64,000 nucleotides of DNA from Frankia sp. AgB1.9 (GTDB taxonomy: Bacteria > Actinomycetota > Actinomycetes > Frankiales > Frankiaceae): NCBI RefSeq assembly GCF_016786355.1, contig NZ_JADWYX010000035.1:24639-88638 (forward strand), read 5' to 3'. The notes beneath the pieces were generated by a model, which saw nothing but the letters and a program-made list of their open reading frames with translations, was not told where the DNA came from and did not search any database. The stretch's first letter is position 1. Each line of letters begins with the position of its first letter. This document shows positions 1 through 8,839 of the stretch, in pieces. A program made the position numbers and the translations under genes.

Positions 1-870
1 GGCGGACGGGCGGAAGGCGGCGCGGTAGGCGGCCACCGTGTCCAGGACGCCCCAGGGGGCGACGTGGTAGTTCGCGCCGAGCGGCAGGCCCAGCTCGCCC
101 GCGGTCCTCGCGCTGTCGCCAGGGGACGAGGCCAGCACCCAGATCCGCGCGTCCGCGCCCTCGGTGGCCGGGGAACGCAGCGGCTGGCCGTCGGAGCCAC
201 GGGCGTCACCGCGGAACAGCGCCTGGATCGCGCCGATCCAGGCCGGGTAGTCCTCGCCCTCGTCCTCGCGGTGCCCGACGAGCTTCGCCTGCTCCAGGAT
301 CCGGGGCAGGCGTTCCGGGGTGAACATCCCCTTCGGCTGGTTCGGGATGAGCAGCCCGTCGACGATCCGGCCCTTCCCGTCGGGCGCCGGCACGCCCGGC
401 GGCTCGGCGGCGGGGTCGGACGGGGCCGGGCCGGCGGTCGGTGAGCCCGCGGCCCAACGGCTCGCCAGCTCGGCGAGGCGGTTGAGGTTCGAGCGCCCGA
501 TGCCCAGGTCGATCCGGCCGGGATGCAGGTGGGCCAGCAGGCCGAACTGCTCGGCGACGCCGACCGGGGTGTGGTGCCCGGTGAGCACCGCGCCGGAGCC
601 GACCCGGATCCGCTCGGTGGCGGTGGCGACCGCGCCGATCAGGACCGACGGCACGGCCGACGTCACGCCGGGCGTCAGATGGTGCTCGGCCAGCCAGAAG
701 CGGGTGTAGCCGAGTCGCTCGGCCTCGCGGGCCAGATCCAGGCAGTTGCGCAGGGCCTCGGCCGGAGTCGAGCCGGAGACCAGCGGAGCCAGATCGAGGA
801 CGGACAGCGGGACAGCGGCGTCGGGAATGTCGGAGGCGTCGGAAGTGACAGAGGCGTCGGAAGTGGGCAC
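1..870 (-). CDS. LLM-class flavin/F420 oxidoreductase, 3' end cut by window edge
   Basis: Luciferase-like monooxygenase fold, read on the minus strand; the C-terminal part lies beyond the left edge. Visible segments typical of the family are the N-terminal stretch SVLDLAPLVSGSTPAEAL, the helix ending YTRFWLAEHH, RIRVGSGAVLTGHHTP, and HPGRIDLGIGRS, which together line the flavin pocket. The GTG at 870 is chosen because AAAGGTGG lies about 8 bases upstream; an in-frame GTG at 897 lacks such a site. Codons are strongly G/C at third positions across all 290 visible codons. Substrate is unknown; flavin or F420 cannot be told apart by eye. Confidence 0.85.
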   Translation of the reverse strand, partial: MPTSDASVTSDASDIPDAAVPLSVLDLAPLVSGSTPAEALRNCLDLAREAERLGYTRFWLAEHHLTPGVTSAVPSVLIGAVATATERIRVGSGAVLTGHHTPVGVAEQFGLLAHLHPGRIDLGIGRSNLNRLAELASRWAAGSPTAGPAPSDPAAEPPGVPAPDGKGRIVDGLLIPNQPKGMFTPERLPRILEQAKLVGHREDEGEDYPAWIGAIQALFRGDARGSDGQPLRSPATEGADARIWVLASSPGDSARTAGELGLPLGANYHVAPWGVLDTVAAYRAAFRPSA

Positions 871-1479
871 GGTGGCGCCACCTTTCGCGGTGGTCACGGG
901 CAGCGGCCGGTGTAGCACTGGCGAACCAGGCCGACGCTCACCGACAGCGGCTGGCCGCCAGATGCCCGAAGTCGAGGTAACGCCGACGCGTCAGCCACGA
1001 GTACGACCGCATGTCACCGACTCTGCGCAGGCGGCCTTCTCCAGTCAAGCAGTGAACAAAGGGCTTGGCTCACAAGTCCGCTCATTCGTCCCGCGGGCCG
1101 GGCGGCGCGACCCGCCGGGTCATCGGCCGAAAGCGCGCCAAGACCTCCGCCGACGGCGCGGCGGCTCCTGGCCGTCGGCCGAGAATGATGGCTGGTCCCA
1201 GCCCTGCCCCGGGGTCGGCCGGATGTCGCGCAGGCGACCGCGCGGGCCCGGAACCAGGGCGTCCGGCCGGCCGTTGGGCGAAGTGCGAGCTGCCCGACCC
1301 CCTGTCCCGGGCCGGTCCCCCCGGGTCCTCCCTCCCGGCGAAAGACCCTCGGCCCGCCGCCGCGACTCCCCCACCGTGGCGGCGGGCCGGGCTTTCGGGG
1401 CCGAACGCTCGCCGGGCTCGTCAGGTGGCGCGGTACCCGTCGTCGGCGGCGCCGACCCGGTCGCGCGGGAGCCGCGGGC
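871..1479. other. Intergenic, no gene seen
   Basis: About 600 bases between two minus-strand genes. Open frames cross it on both strands but none shows recognisable protein sequence. It holds the promoter side of the LLM gene and a strong hairpin (listed separately) downstream of the thioesterase gene. Confidence 0.5.
1350..1389 (-). terminator. GC-rich hairpin terminator after thioesterase gene
   Basis: Perfect 12-bp stem: CGGCCCGCCGCC (1350-1361) pairs with GGCGGCGGGCCG (1378-1389) around a 16-base loop. It lies about 90 bases downstream of the minus-strand stop at 1480. There is no clear U-tract, which is common for actinobacterial terminators. Confidence 0.5.
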
Positions 1480-2463
1480 TCAGCGTGCCTGGTCCGGCCG
1501 GGCCGCGCGGGTGATCGTCGCCACCGTGTACGGCTTGCCGGCCGGCCCGTGGGACGTGACCCGGTAGACGGACAGCGCGCGGCCGCGATGGACCACGCTC
1601 GCCGTGAAGATCACCGGGGCGGTCAGCACCGCCGGTCGCAGCAGGTTCATCCGCACCGACGTCGTGTAGTCCGACGCTGGCACCGACGTCAGCGCACCGG
1701 CGAGCCCGGCGGCCGCCAGATCCGAGCAGGTCAGCAGCAGGCCGCCGTGCATCGTGCCGCTCGCGTTGCCGAAGGCCTCGACCGGCGGCACCACCAGCCT
1801 GGCCACCGACGCCTGGAGCACGGCGACGGCGGCCCCCGCCGGGCCGTTGGGCCGGGCGGCCAGCGGCGGCGCCTCGGCGCTCGGCCGCGGCGCCGGGATC
1901 GGGGAGACGGCGTGCTGGCGAGCGATCTCGCCGTCGGTCGTCAGATCGGGGTCGAAGGTGAGCGCCCCCGCCAGGTCGGCGACGCCGAGGACCTCCAGCA
2001 GGTCGCGGTGGTCGGCTGGCGTCACCCGTGGCGGCGGGTCCTGCTCGAGGGCGGCTGCAGCGGCGTGCATGCCCTCGGCCGGGACGAACCGGCTACGCCC
2101 GGTGCCGATCGCGACCAGCTGCCCGTCGCCGGCCCGGATCTCGGCCCGGGACACCCCGTCGGCGGGGCCGACGCCGGCCACCTTAGAGGTGGCCAGCAAC
2201 TCAGGACCCGACCACGGCGGCGGGACGACGATGTCGAGCGCCAGCTCGGTGGTGACCGAGTGGGTGCCAGGCGGGCGGTGGTTGTGCACCTCGACACCGA
2301 CCGCGTCGTCGAGGATCACTCCGAGCGAGCCGCCGGTCGGCACGCCGTCCGGCCCGTTCATCCACGGGCCGACGAGCATCGACACCCGCAGGCCGTCCCC
2401 CCGGATCGTGGGGCCCACCCGCATCCTGGTCTCCGGGAACTCCCTGGCCGCCGCGCGCGCCAC
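1480..2463 (-). CDS. PaaI-like double-hotdog thioesterase
   Basis: Predicted 327-aa cytoplasmic acyl-CoA thioesterase-like protein with two tandem hotdog halves. The C-terminal half has the typical helix and strand segments GNASGTMHGGLLLTCSDLAA, then TSVRMNLLRPAV and VYRVTSHGPAGKPYTVATITR. The N-terminal half (GPWMNGPDGVPTGGSLGVILDDA) is a second, diverged copy. The GTG at 2463 is chosen because GGGAGG lies 6 bases upstream; an internal ATG at 2424 is the alternative. The same reading frame runs open far upstream but loses protein-like character there. Substrate unknown. Confidence 0.8.
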   Translation of the reverse strand: MARAAAREFPETRMRVGPTIRGDGLRVSMLVGPWMNGPDGVPTGGSLGVILDDAVGVEVHNHRPPGTHSVTTELALDIVVPPPWSGPELLATSKVAGVGPADGVSRAEIRAGDGQLVAIGTGRSRFVPAEGMHAAAAALEQDPPPRVTPADHRDLLEVLGVADLAGALTFDPDLTTDGEIARQHAVSPIPAPRPSAEAPPLAARPNGPAGAAVAVLQASVARLVVPPVEAFGNASGTMHGGLLLTCSDLAAAGLAGALTSVPASDYTTSVRMNLLRPAVLTAPVIFTASVVHRGRALSVYRVTSHGPAGKPYTVATITRAARPDQAR

Positions 2464-2651
2464 GCCGTGCCTCCCCGCCCACCCCGGCCCGCGCCGATCG
2501 CCCGGGACTCCCAGTCGATCATGCACCGAGTTCCGGCGAACCGGCCGGCCTTGTGCCCAACGACTCACCTGACCAGCCCGAACCTCCCCACGGCTGGCCT
2601 GGGCCGACGGGTGGCCGCGACGGCTCGCCCGGGTCGGGCGGCCGGTGCGGC

Positions 2652-3635
2652 TCAGCCGTGGTGCGCGGCGCAGTAGCGGTCCCGGGACGCGGCCAGCCCG
2701 ACGTTCAGCAGCGGCGGGTAGCCGAAGCTCGCCTGGACGGAGCGGGCCAGGACCACCGACCCGGTCTCGATGCTCGCCGCGACGGCGGACCGGGCTGCCG
2801 GGGTCCGCGCGTCGACGAGGCGCTGCGCATTGAGCCAGGCGTTCTCCCGCCAACCGACGATGATGGCCATGAACGCGTCATAGGTGATGCCGAACGGGCT
2901 CTTCAGGTCGTTGACCGTGGGGTCGAACCTGGCCGCCTCCTCGTCGAGCAGCGAGGTGACGATCATGTTCAGGAAGACGTTGACCTTCTCGTGGTCGTCA
3001 TGCCGGCTGCTGCCGTCCGGGGCGACAAGGCCGAGCGCGGCGAGGATGTACGGCAGGTCCCGGTTGATGTGGGCGTTCATCCCCAGCAGGATGTCGCCCA
3101 GGCCCGACATGGTCCTGTCCCGCGCGGCGCCGAACGCAATCTGCCAGGCCTGTGGCACGGCCGCCGTGTCGCCGGCATTCCAGTTGTCATACGCGCTGAA
3201 GAAGTACGCGGCGAAGAACGCGTCCTCGACGTTGACGAAACGCGGGTCCTGGAAGAAGCCCGGCTCGGCGGCGACCGTCTGGTACTCCTGGGTGGTCCGC
3301 AGGTAGGCCAGCGCGAACGGCGCCAGGTGGTCGCAGGCGGCGGCCCGCGCGTCGAAGATCGCGCTCATCCGGCCGATGGTGACCGGGACGCAGTCGTCGC
3401 TGCCCGCCAGGCAGTCATCGACCTGCTCGGGCGTGTACCAGGGTGCCAGGGACGGCTGGTAGGCCGCCAGGCCGGTGAGCGGCACCGGGCCGTCCGCCAG
3501 GGCTGGCGAGGCGGCGAACGTCACCGTCGCCGCCACGGTGACACCGAGAACGAAAGCCACTGACGTGGCGGCGGGCCGCCGCGCCGGTGCCCGGTGCCTG
3601 CCCACACTGCGTATTTGCCTGATCGAATCCCCCAT
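2652..3635 (-). CDS. Secreted DUF5995-family protein
   Basis: 327 aa. The N-terminus is a Sec-type signal peptide: basic stretch (RHRAPARRPAA), hydrophobic core VAFVLGVTVAATVTF, and a probable cleavage after ASPALA. The mature part has DDCLAGSDDCVPV, RMSAIFDARAA, FVNVEDAFFAAYFFSAYDNW and GMNAHINRDLPYILAALG, which recall the all-helical DUF5995 family of unknown function; HINRDLP is a likely conserved functional motif. The start is supported by AGGGTGG 6 bases before the ATG. It is one codirectional gene among minus-strand neighbours with 188 bases to the thioesterase start, so probably its own transcript. Confidence 0.75.
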   Translation of the reverse strand: MGDSIRQIRSVGRHRAPARRPAATSVAFVLGVTVAATVTFAASPALADGPVPLTGLAAYQPSLAPWYTPEQVDDCLAGSDDCVPVTIGRMSAIFDARAAACDHLAPFALAYLRTTQEYQTVAAEPGFFQDPRFVNVEDAFFAAYFFSAYDNWNAGDTAAVPQAWQIAFGAARDRTMSGLGDILLGMNAHINRDLPYILAALGLVAPDGSSRHDDHEKVNVFLNMIVTSLLDEEAARFDPTVNDLKSPFGITYDAFMAIIVGWRENAWLNAQRLVDARTPAARSAVAASIETGSVVLARSVQASFGYPPLLNVGLAASRDRYCAAHHG

Positions 3636-4174
3636 TGCGCCACCCTAGGACCGCGCCGGGCCGATTCACGCCGGCGGCGCGGGAGGACAACGCGAGGCCA
3701 CATCCGCGCAGGTCCGCCGGCTTTCCCGCGGCCAGGAGACGCCGCCTTCCCATTCCCCGCGGACCGTCCCTCGAATACCGTCAGCCGGTCCGTCGGCGTG
3801 AGGCCCTGGATGCGCGCGGCGAACCCGGGTGTGGCCGTGAACGTGTCACGTCACCCGCGCCGGCACGCCGGGAATGGCGCGGCGCGGAATTGTCCGCGTT
3901 ACCCATGACCAACTGGCAGGTTTTCGGCGCGGGATATCGCGGGACCGGCACGCCAGGCCAGTTGGCGCCCAGGACAAGCCTTCCCAGACGCGGCCTCAAG
4001 GTGCGAACCGGGTACGCGCGGGCACGGATCCGTCCAGCGTCGTGACGACGCACACGGCGAGCGCGTACGGTGTCGAAACGGTATCGAGCCGCGCACCGTT
4101 CTGCGCAGGCGTTCCGGGCGGGCCCGCGCGCGGTGTCGCCGGCGCTGGTCGATGCCAGAGGAGGCGGGGACGGC
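3636..4174. other. Divergent intergenic region
   Basis: About 540 bases between the divergent DUF5995 and sensor genes. It must hold both promoters. I see no convincing coding sequence and no clear operator; a locally AT-richer patch with ATATC lies near 3940. Confidence 0.4.
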
Positions 4175-6529
4175 GTGGGCATGACGGACGCGGTGGGACC
4201 CGGTTCCGGGCGGGCGGACAGAGTTCCCGCTCACCAGGGCGACGGGACGGACGCGAACGGCCACCCTGCCGCGCGCGACGCGGCCGGGCCCGACCACCCG
4301 ACCGGCCCCGGTCCGGACCAGGACGGCACCGGTCCTCTCCCCACGGCCGGGTTCGGCGCCTGGCGCGCCGCGTTCGCCGAGCGCAGCGACGGGCCGGCCG
4401 GCTCCGACGACCACCCGGCCGCCGGCGCGCCCGCCGCGTCATCCGGCCCGGCCCCGCTCGGATACACCCCGCGCACCGCCATCCCGCCCGCCTACACGCC
4501 GCCCGCCGCCATCCCGCCAGCGCCACGGCCCGCGGCCACGCCGGCGGCCGGTCTCACCCCGCCCGGCCAGGGCGCGGCGGGCAACGGCCTGGCCGGCCAG
4601 CTGGTCGGCGGCCCGCTCACCAGGCCGCCGCAGAACGGCACAGGACCGACCGGCACCGGGCGGGCTCAGAGCCCGCTGGACGAGGACACGACCCGATCGG
4701 ACTTCCCGCCGCCGCGCCAGCTTCCGGCCGCGCCGGCCAGCCCCGGCGGGCCGCCCGTGGCTTCGACCTCGCTGGCGACGGCGGCGCTGAGCCCGGTGCG
4801 CCTGGCACCCCCCGCCTCGCGCCCGCCGGCCACCCAACCGGACCCGCCCGCCGACCCCACCGGGCCGCTGTCCGTCGGGCTCGCCGCGCTCGACCTGCTC
4901 GACACGCTGGCCGAGGTCGTCTTCCGCACCGACGCCGAGGGCCGCTGGACGTACCTGAACCCGGCCTGGACCCGGCTCACCGGGTTCGACATCGACGCGA
5001 GCCTCGGGAACCGGTTCATCGACTACGTCCACCCCGAGGAGCTCGAGCACACCATCGCCCTGTTCATGGCGGTGGTCGTCGGCGGCGCGGACCACTGCCA
5101 CCACGAGACCCGCTACCGCACCGCCGACGGCTACCGACGGGTCCAGATCCGGGCCAAGGTGCTGCGCGACGACTCCGGCGACGTCGTGGGCAACATCGGC
5201 ACGATCATCGACGTCACCGAGTCCCGGTTCGGCGCCGAGATGGCCACCGAGCAGGGCGCGCTGCTGGAGCTGATCCCGACCGGCGGCCGGATCGACGACC
5301 TCCCGGTCGGGATCGTCATCTACGACCCCGACGACACGGTGCGCCGCGCCTCCCGCGTGGTCGACCGGCTCGCCGGCGCCCGCACGCAGGTCGGCGACGC
5401 GCTGGACGCGCTCACGGCCCACGTCCGCCCCGCGGTCGTCGGCGGCCCGGCGCTGGACGGCCCGTGGGGCCTGGTCGCCACCGCCCGGCGCACCCAGACC
5501 GCCCAGATCGGCGACTTCGACGTGCTGGCCGGCGCGGCCGCGGCCGTCGTCGCCGAGACCGGGGCCGCCGGCGGGCCCGAGGAGGCACGCGCCGCGCTCG
5601 GGCCGCGCCGCTCGCTGCGGGCCACCGTCATTCCGATCGAGGAGAACGGCGAGACCCGGGTCGCCGTCATGCTCTCCGACGTCACCGACCTGCGCCGTGC
5701 CGAGCGCCAGCAGGCGGCGCTCGCCTACCTCGGCCAGCGGGCGCTGACGACCCTGGACGTGCCGGCACTGCTGCGCGAGGCCGTCGAGCTGGTCGCGACC
5801 ACGCTCGGGGTCGAGCGCTGCGACCTGATCGAGTGCGTCGAGATGGCGTCGGCCCGCGGCCAGACCCACAAGCTCACGTTCGACGGCGCGGGCGGTGTCG
5901 TGGTCGCCCGCCCCGGCCCGGACGGCGGCGACGTCGAGGAGGGCAAGTCCGGCGGCGGTGTCTACGCGCACGTGCGGACCTGCTACGGCCGCCACGGAGG
6001 CGCCTGGGCCGCCGGCGCGGTCTCGGCGGCGCCCGACTCCTTCGTGTCGCAGGTGCTGTCGTCCTGCCAGCCGCTCGTCATCGACGACCTGCCGGGCCGG
6101 GCCGACCTCAGGCTGGAGGGCTGGCTGCAGGGCGACGGCGCGGTGGCGACCGTGGGCGCGCCGATCGGCGTCGGCAGCCGGGCGTTCGGCGTCCTGACCG
6201 CGCACAGCCACACCCATCGCCGGTTCACCCGCGACGAGGCGCACTTCGTCCAGTCGGTCGCCAACGTCGTCGCCGCGGCCGTCGAGCTCGCCCAGATGCA
6301 GGAGGACCGGGCCCGCCTCGCCGTCTTCGAGGACCGCGACCGGATCGCCTGCGAGCTGCACGACCTGGTCATCCAGCGGCTGTTCTCCGTCGGCCTGCGC
6401 CTGCAGTCGCTGGTACGCCAGGTCCCCGAGCAGGGCGCGGTCCGGATGACGACCGCGATCTCCGACCTCGACCAGACCATCGACGAGGTCCGCCGCACCA
6501 TCTTCGACCTCCGCCCGCCGCACGCGTAG
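4175..6529 (+). CDS. PAS-GAF DevS-like sensor lacking the ATPase domain
   Basis: About 784 aa. Residues 1-230 are Pro/Ala-rich and look disordered. A PAS domain follows (VVFRTDAEGRWTYLNPAWTRLTGF, then YRTADGYRRVQIRAKVL), a second degenerate PAS-like stretch, and a GAF domain (about 510-705). The end is a HisKA_3-type dimerisation helix, DRIACELHDLVIQRLFSVGL, with candidate phospho-acceptor His729. The frame stops at FDLRPPHA, so the HATPase_c domain that follows in DevS-type kinases is absent and is not found downstream. GTG 4175 has GAGGAGG 10 bases upstream; ATG 4181 is close behind. It may be phosphorylated by another kinase, or act as a scaffold or decoy; this is inference. Confidence 0.8.
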   Translation: MGMTDAVGPGSGRADRVPAHQGDGTDANGHPAARDAAGPDHPTGPGPDQDGTGPLPTAGFGAWRAAFAERSDGPAGSDDHPAAGAPAASSGPAPLGYTPRTAIPPAYTPPAAIPPAPRPAATPAAGLTPPGQGAAGNGLAGQLVGGPLTRPPQNGTGPTGTGRAQSPLDEDTTRSDFPPPRQLPAAPASPGGPPVASTSLATAALSPVRLAPPASRPPATQPDPPADPTGPLSVGLAALDLLDTLAEVVFRTDAEGRWTYLNPAWTRLTGFDIDASLGNRFIDYVHPEELEHTIALFMAVVVGGADHCHHETRYRTADGYRRVQIRAKVLRDDSGDVVGNIGTIIDVTESRFGAEMATEQGALLELIPTGGRIDDLPVGIVIYDPDDTVRRASRVVDRLAGARTQVGDALDALTAHVRPAVVGGPALDGPWGLVATARRTQTAQIGDFDVLAGAAAAVVAETGAAGGPEEARAALGPRRSLRATVIPIEENGETRVAVMLSDVTDLRRAERQQAALAYLGQRALTTLDVPALLREAVELVATTLGVERCDLIECVEMASARGQTHKLTFDGAGGVVVARPGPDGGDVEEGKSGGGVYAHVRTCYGRHGGAWAAGAVSAAPDSFVSQVLSSCQPLVIDDLPGRADLRLEGWLQGDGAVATVGAPIGVGSRAFGVLTAHSHTHRRFTRDEAHFVQSVANVVAAAVELAQMQEDRARLAVFEDRDRIACELHDLVIQRLFSVGLRLQSLVRQVPEQGAVRMTTAISDLDQTIDEVRRTIFDLRPPHA

Positions 6530-6539
6530 CCGTCCGGGT

Positions 6540-6559
6540 GGCCCGGCCCGAGCCGGGCC
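6540..6559 (+). terminator. Hairpin after sensor gene
   Basis: GGCCCGGC (6540-6547) pairs with GCCGGGCC (6552-6559) across a 4-base loop, 11 bases after the sensor stop codon. There is no U-run. Confidence 0.5.
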
Positions 6560-6648
6560 GTACGGCGGTCAGCCGAGTCGAACGGACGCCCGGAACCAGG
6601 TGGTCGAGCATCGGATGTCCGTTGTGGCGCTAGCGGGGCCGGCCGAGG

Positions 6649-7671
6649 ATGATGCACGCTGTGACAATCTGGGCGAGCCGGGAGCTGCGTGAGTCATCGC
6701 GGCGATTCGGGCGGACGACGCCCGGACGCGGCCATCGACCTGCGGCTGTCGGGCTGATCGCGGCGCTCGTCGCGCTCGTCGCGCTCGCCGTCGCTGGCTG
6801 CCAGCCCACGACGCTGGTCGGATTCAACGGCTCACGGGTGGCGCTGTACGAGGACCGGGACGTGGCGTATGCGTCGGTTTCGCCCGCGCAGCGGCTGGAC
6901 CTCTACCGGCCGCTACACCCGGACGGCAAGCTGCCGGTCGTCGTCCTCATCCACGGCGGCGGCTTCATCGGCGGCGACAAGTCGGACCTCGACGACACGG
7001 CGGCGTCGCTCGTCGCGCACGGATATGCGGTCGCCAACGTGAACTACCGACTCGCGCCCGAGGGAGTCTTCCCGGCGCCCGTCGTCGACGTCAAGGCGGC
7101 GATCCGCTGGCTGCGCGCCAACGCTGCCGGCTACGACCTCGACCCGGCCAGGTTCGGCGCGCTCGGCGAGTCCGCCGGCGCCTACCTCGCCGAGATGGTC
7201 GGTACCTGGGGCCACGTGGCGTCGCCCGACGACGCGGCATTGGGCAACATCAACGTCCCGAGCACGGTCAGGGCCGTCGTCGACCTCTTTGGCCCGGTCG
7301 ACTTCACGGCGATCGATGGTCAGCTGCGAGCGGACGGATGTCCGGCCAGCGCCCTGACCCACGACAGCCCGAGCGGCTACGAGTCGAGGCTGCTGGGCCA
7401 CCAGATCACCACGGTTCCCGGTCTCGTGTGGCTGGCCAACCCGCTGACCTATGTCGGTTCCGGTCAGGTGCCTCCGCCGTTCGACATCGAACACGGCCAG
7501 GCCGACTGCACGGTCCCGTATCAGCAGTCCGAGGAGCTCGCGAACGGGCTGCGGGCCGCCGGCGGCCAGGTCGACCTGACCGTCGTGCCGGGCGCTGGGC
7601 ACGGCGCGAGCTACCCGCGGGGTGACCGATTCCCGGCCATCGTGGCCTTCCTCGACAGGTACGTACGCTGA
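6649..7671 (+). CDS. Alpha/beta hydrolase (esterase), probable lipoprotein
   Basis: 340 aa. A hydrophobic N-terminal segment (VGLIAALVALVALAVAGC) ends in a lipobox-like cysteine, so it is probably anchored outside the membrane. The hydrolase part belongs to the hormone-sensitive-lipase/BD-FAE-like group: oxyanion motif HGGGF, nucleophile Ser175 in GESAG, Asp286 in GQADCTVP and His318 in GAGHGA complete the triad. Start choice is uncertain because ATG 6649 is followed by another ATG and a GTG, and the ribosome site is weak (CGAGG). It stands alone between a sensor gene and a PadR regulator. Substrate unknown, probably a small ester. Confidence 0.85.
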   Translation: MMHAVTIWASRELRESSRRFGRTTPGRGHRPAAVGLIAALVALVALAVAGCQPTTLVGFNGSRVALYEDRDVAYASVSPAQRLDLYRPLHPDGKLPVVVLIHGGGFIGGDKSDLDDTAASLVAHGYAVANVNYRLAPEGVFPAPVVDVKAAIRWLRANAAGYDLDPARFGALGESAGAYLAEMVGTWGHVASPDDAALGNINVPSTVRAVVDLFGPVDFTAIDGQLRADGCPASALTHDSPSGYESRLLGHQITTVPGLVWLANPLTYVGSGQVPPPFDIEHGQADCTVPYQQSEELANGLRAAGGQVDLTVVPGAGHGASYPRGDRFPAIVAFLDRYVR

Positions 7672-7989
7672 CCGACCTGGCCCAAGGCCTCCACCGGTCC
7701 GGCTGTTCCGTCTCGTAGCCCAAGATCAATACTGACCCGCGCGGGATGTCCCATCGGGGAGTCTCACCGAATCTGGTCCGCGAGCCTCGATGGCGACAAC
7801 CCGCCAGCCAGGTCGCCATGACGCAACCATGCGCACCGAGACGGGACACAGGCCACGGCCCCCGCTTCCGCCGGGGCCCAAAGTGGTTGACAACGATTAG
7901 TCAGGACTGGATAGTTGTCACTGACGGATCGTGGTGCGGGCGGCGACAAGGCAGGATGGAGGTGACAAGGGTGTCGGAGGGAGAACGGG
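7672..7989. other. Intergenic upstream of padR
   Basis: About 320 bases. The only structure I can support is the promoter and dyad at 7887-7920. No coding sequence is recognisable. Confidence 0.4.
7887..7920 (+). promoter_or_regulatory. padR promoter with overlapping inverted repeat
   Basis: TTGACA (7887-7892), a 17-base spacer and GATAGT (7910-7915) make a good sigma-70-type promoter. An inverted repeat, TGACAAC (7888-7894) and GTTGTCA (7914-7920), has one arm on each promoter hexamer. That is the expected place for an autorepressor site, so PadR probably binds here. The leader to the TTG start would be about 70 bases. Confidence 0.6.
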
Positions 7990-8628
7990 TTGGCCGCGCG
8001 GCGCAAGGTCGGCAACCTGCTGGGACTGGCGGTCCTGGCCTACCTGAGCCGCGCCCCGATGCACCCGTACGAGCTCAGCCGGACCCTGCGCGACTACGGC
8101 GACGACCGCAGCATCAAGTTCAACCACGGCTCCCTCTACATGGTCGTCCAGCAGCTGGCGAAGGCCGGCTTCGTCACGGAGCTGGAGACGACCCGCGAGG
8201 GCCAGCGCCCGGAACGGACCGTCTACGCCATCACCGACGGCGGCCGCGCCGAGCTGCACGACTGGCTACGGGAGCTGGTCAGCGAGCCGGAGCACGAGTA
8301 CCCGAACTTCGTCTCCGCACTGTCGCTGATCGCCGCGCTGCACCCGGACGACGCCGTCGAAAGGCTGCGCTCGCGGCTGACCGGCCTCGCCGCGCGGCGG
8401 GCCGAGGCCCAGAAGCTGATCGACGACTCGCTCGCCGAGGGAGTTCCCGAACTCTTCCTGATCGAGGAGGAGTTCCGGGTCGCCCAGCTCGACACCGAGG
8501 CCGCCTTCGTCGAGCGCCTGATCACCCGGATCACCGACCCGGTGGCCGGCTGGGGGCCGGGCTGGGCCCAGGTGCACGCGGCCATGACCGCACAGGCGCC
8601 GCCGGGACCAGCCGAGCCACAGGCCTGA
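7990..8628 (+). CDS. PadR-family transcriptional regulator
   Basis: 212 aa. The N-terminal winged helix is clear: LLGLAVLAYLSRAPMHPYELSRTL, then IKFNHGSLYMVVQQLAKAGFV and ERTVYAITDGGRAEL. The C-terminal half is a helical dimerisation domain (PadR C-terminal type). A TTG start is chosen because GGAGGGAG precedes it by about 6 bases. It probably represses itself from the dyad at 7887-7920 and the FAD monooxygenase that follows 211 bases downstream. Ligand is likely a phenolic or drug-like molecule, as for other PadR proteins; that is inference. Confidence 0.9.
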   Translation: MAARRKVGNLLGLAVLAYLSRAPMHPYELSRTLRDYGDDRSIKFNHGSLYMVVQQLAKAGFVTELETTREGQRPERTVYAITDGGRAELHDWLRELVSEPEHEYPNFVSALSLIAALHPDDAVERLRSRLTGLAARRAEAQKLIDDSLAEGVPELFLIEEEFRVAQLDTEAAFVERLITRITDPVAGWGPGWAQVHAAMTAQAPPGPAEPQA

Positions 8629-8839
8629 GAACCATCCTCCGACGGGGGCTCGCTCCCCGGAACTAGAGGTACCGCCGCCGGCCTCGCCGGGCGGCGTGAC
8701 CGCTGCACCTTCCTTCAGGCCGACCCCTCCCGGGCCACGCGGCCCTGCCCGCCTCCGGGCGCCGCCGCCACCCCCGCCGGGAGGCGTTCCGTCGGCCTGC
8801 CCTCATCCACGCCCCCCTGCTGTGAAAGGCGGATCCCCC

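Noticed and set aside
746..1567. Plus-strand open frame in the first intergenic region
   Set aside because: Overlaps the antisense LLM and thioesterase genes and has no protein-like features.
4439..6523. Long open frame opposite the PAS-GAF sensor
   Set aside because: Shadow of a gene with recognisable domains; composition is Arg/Gly/Asp-rich without motifs.
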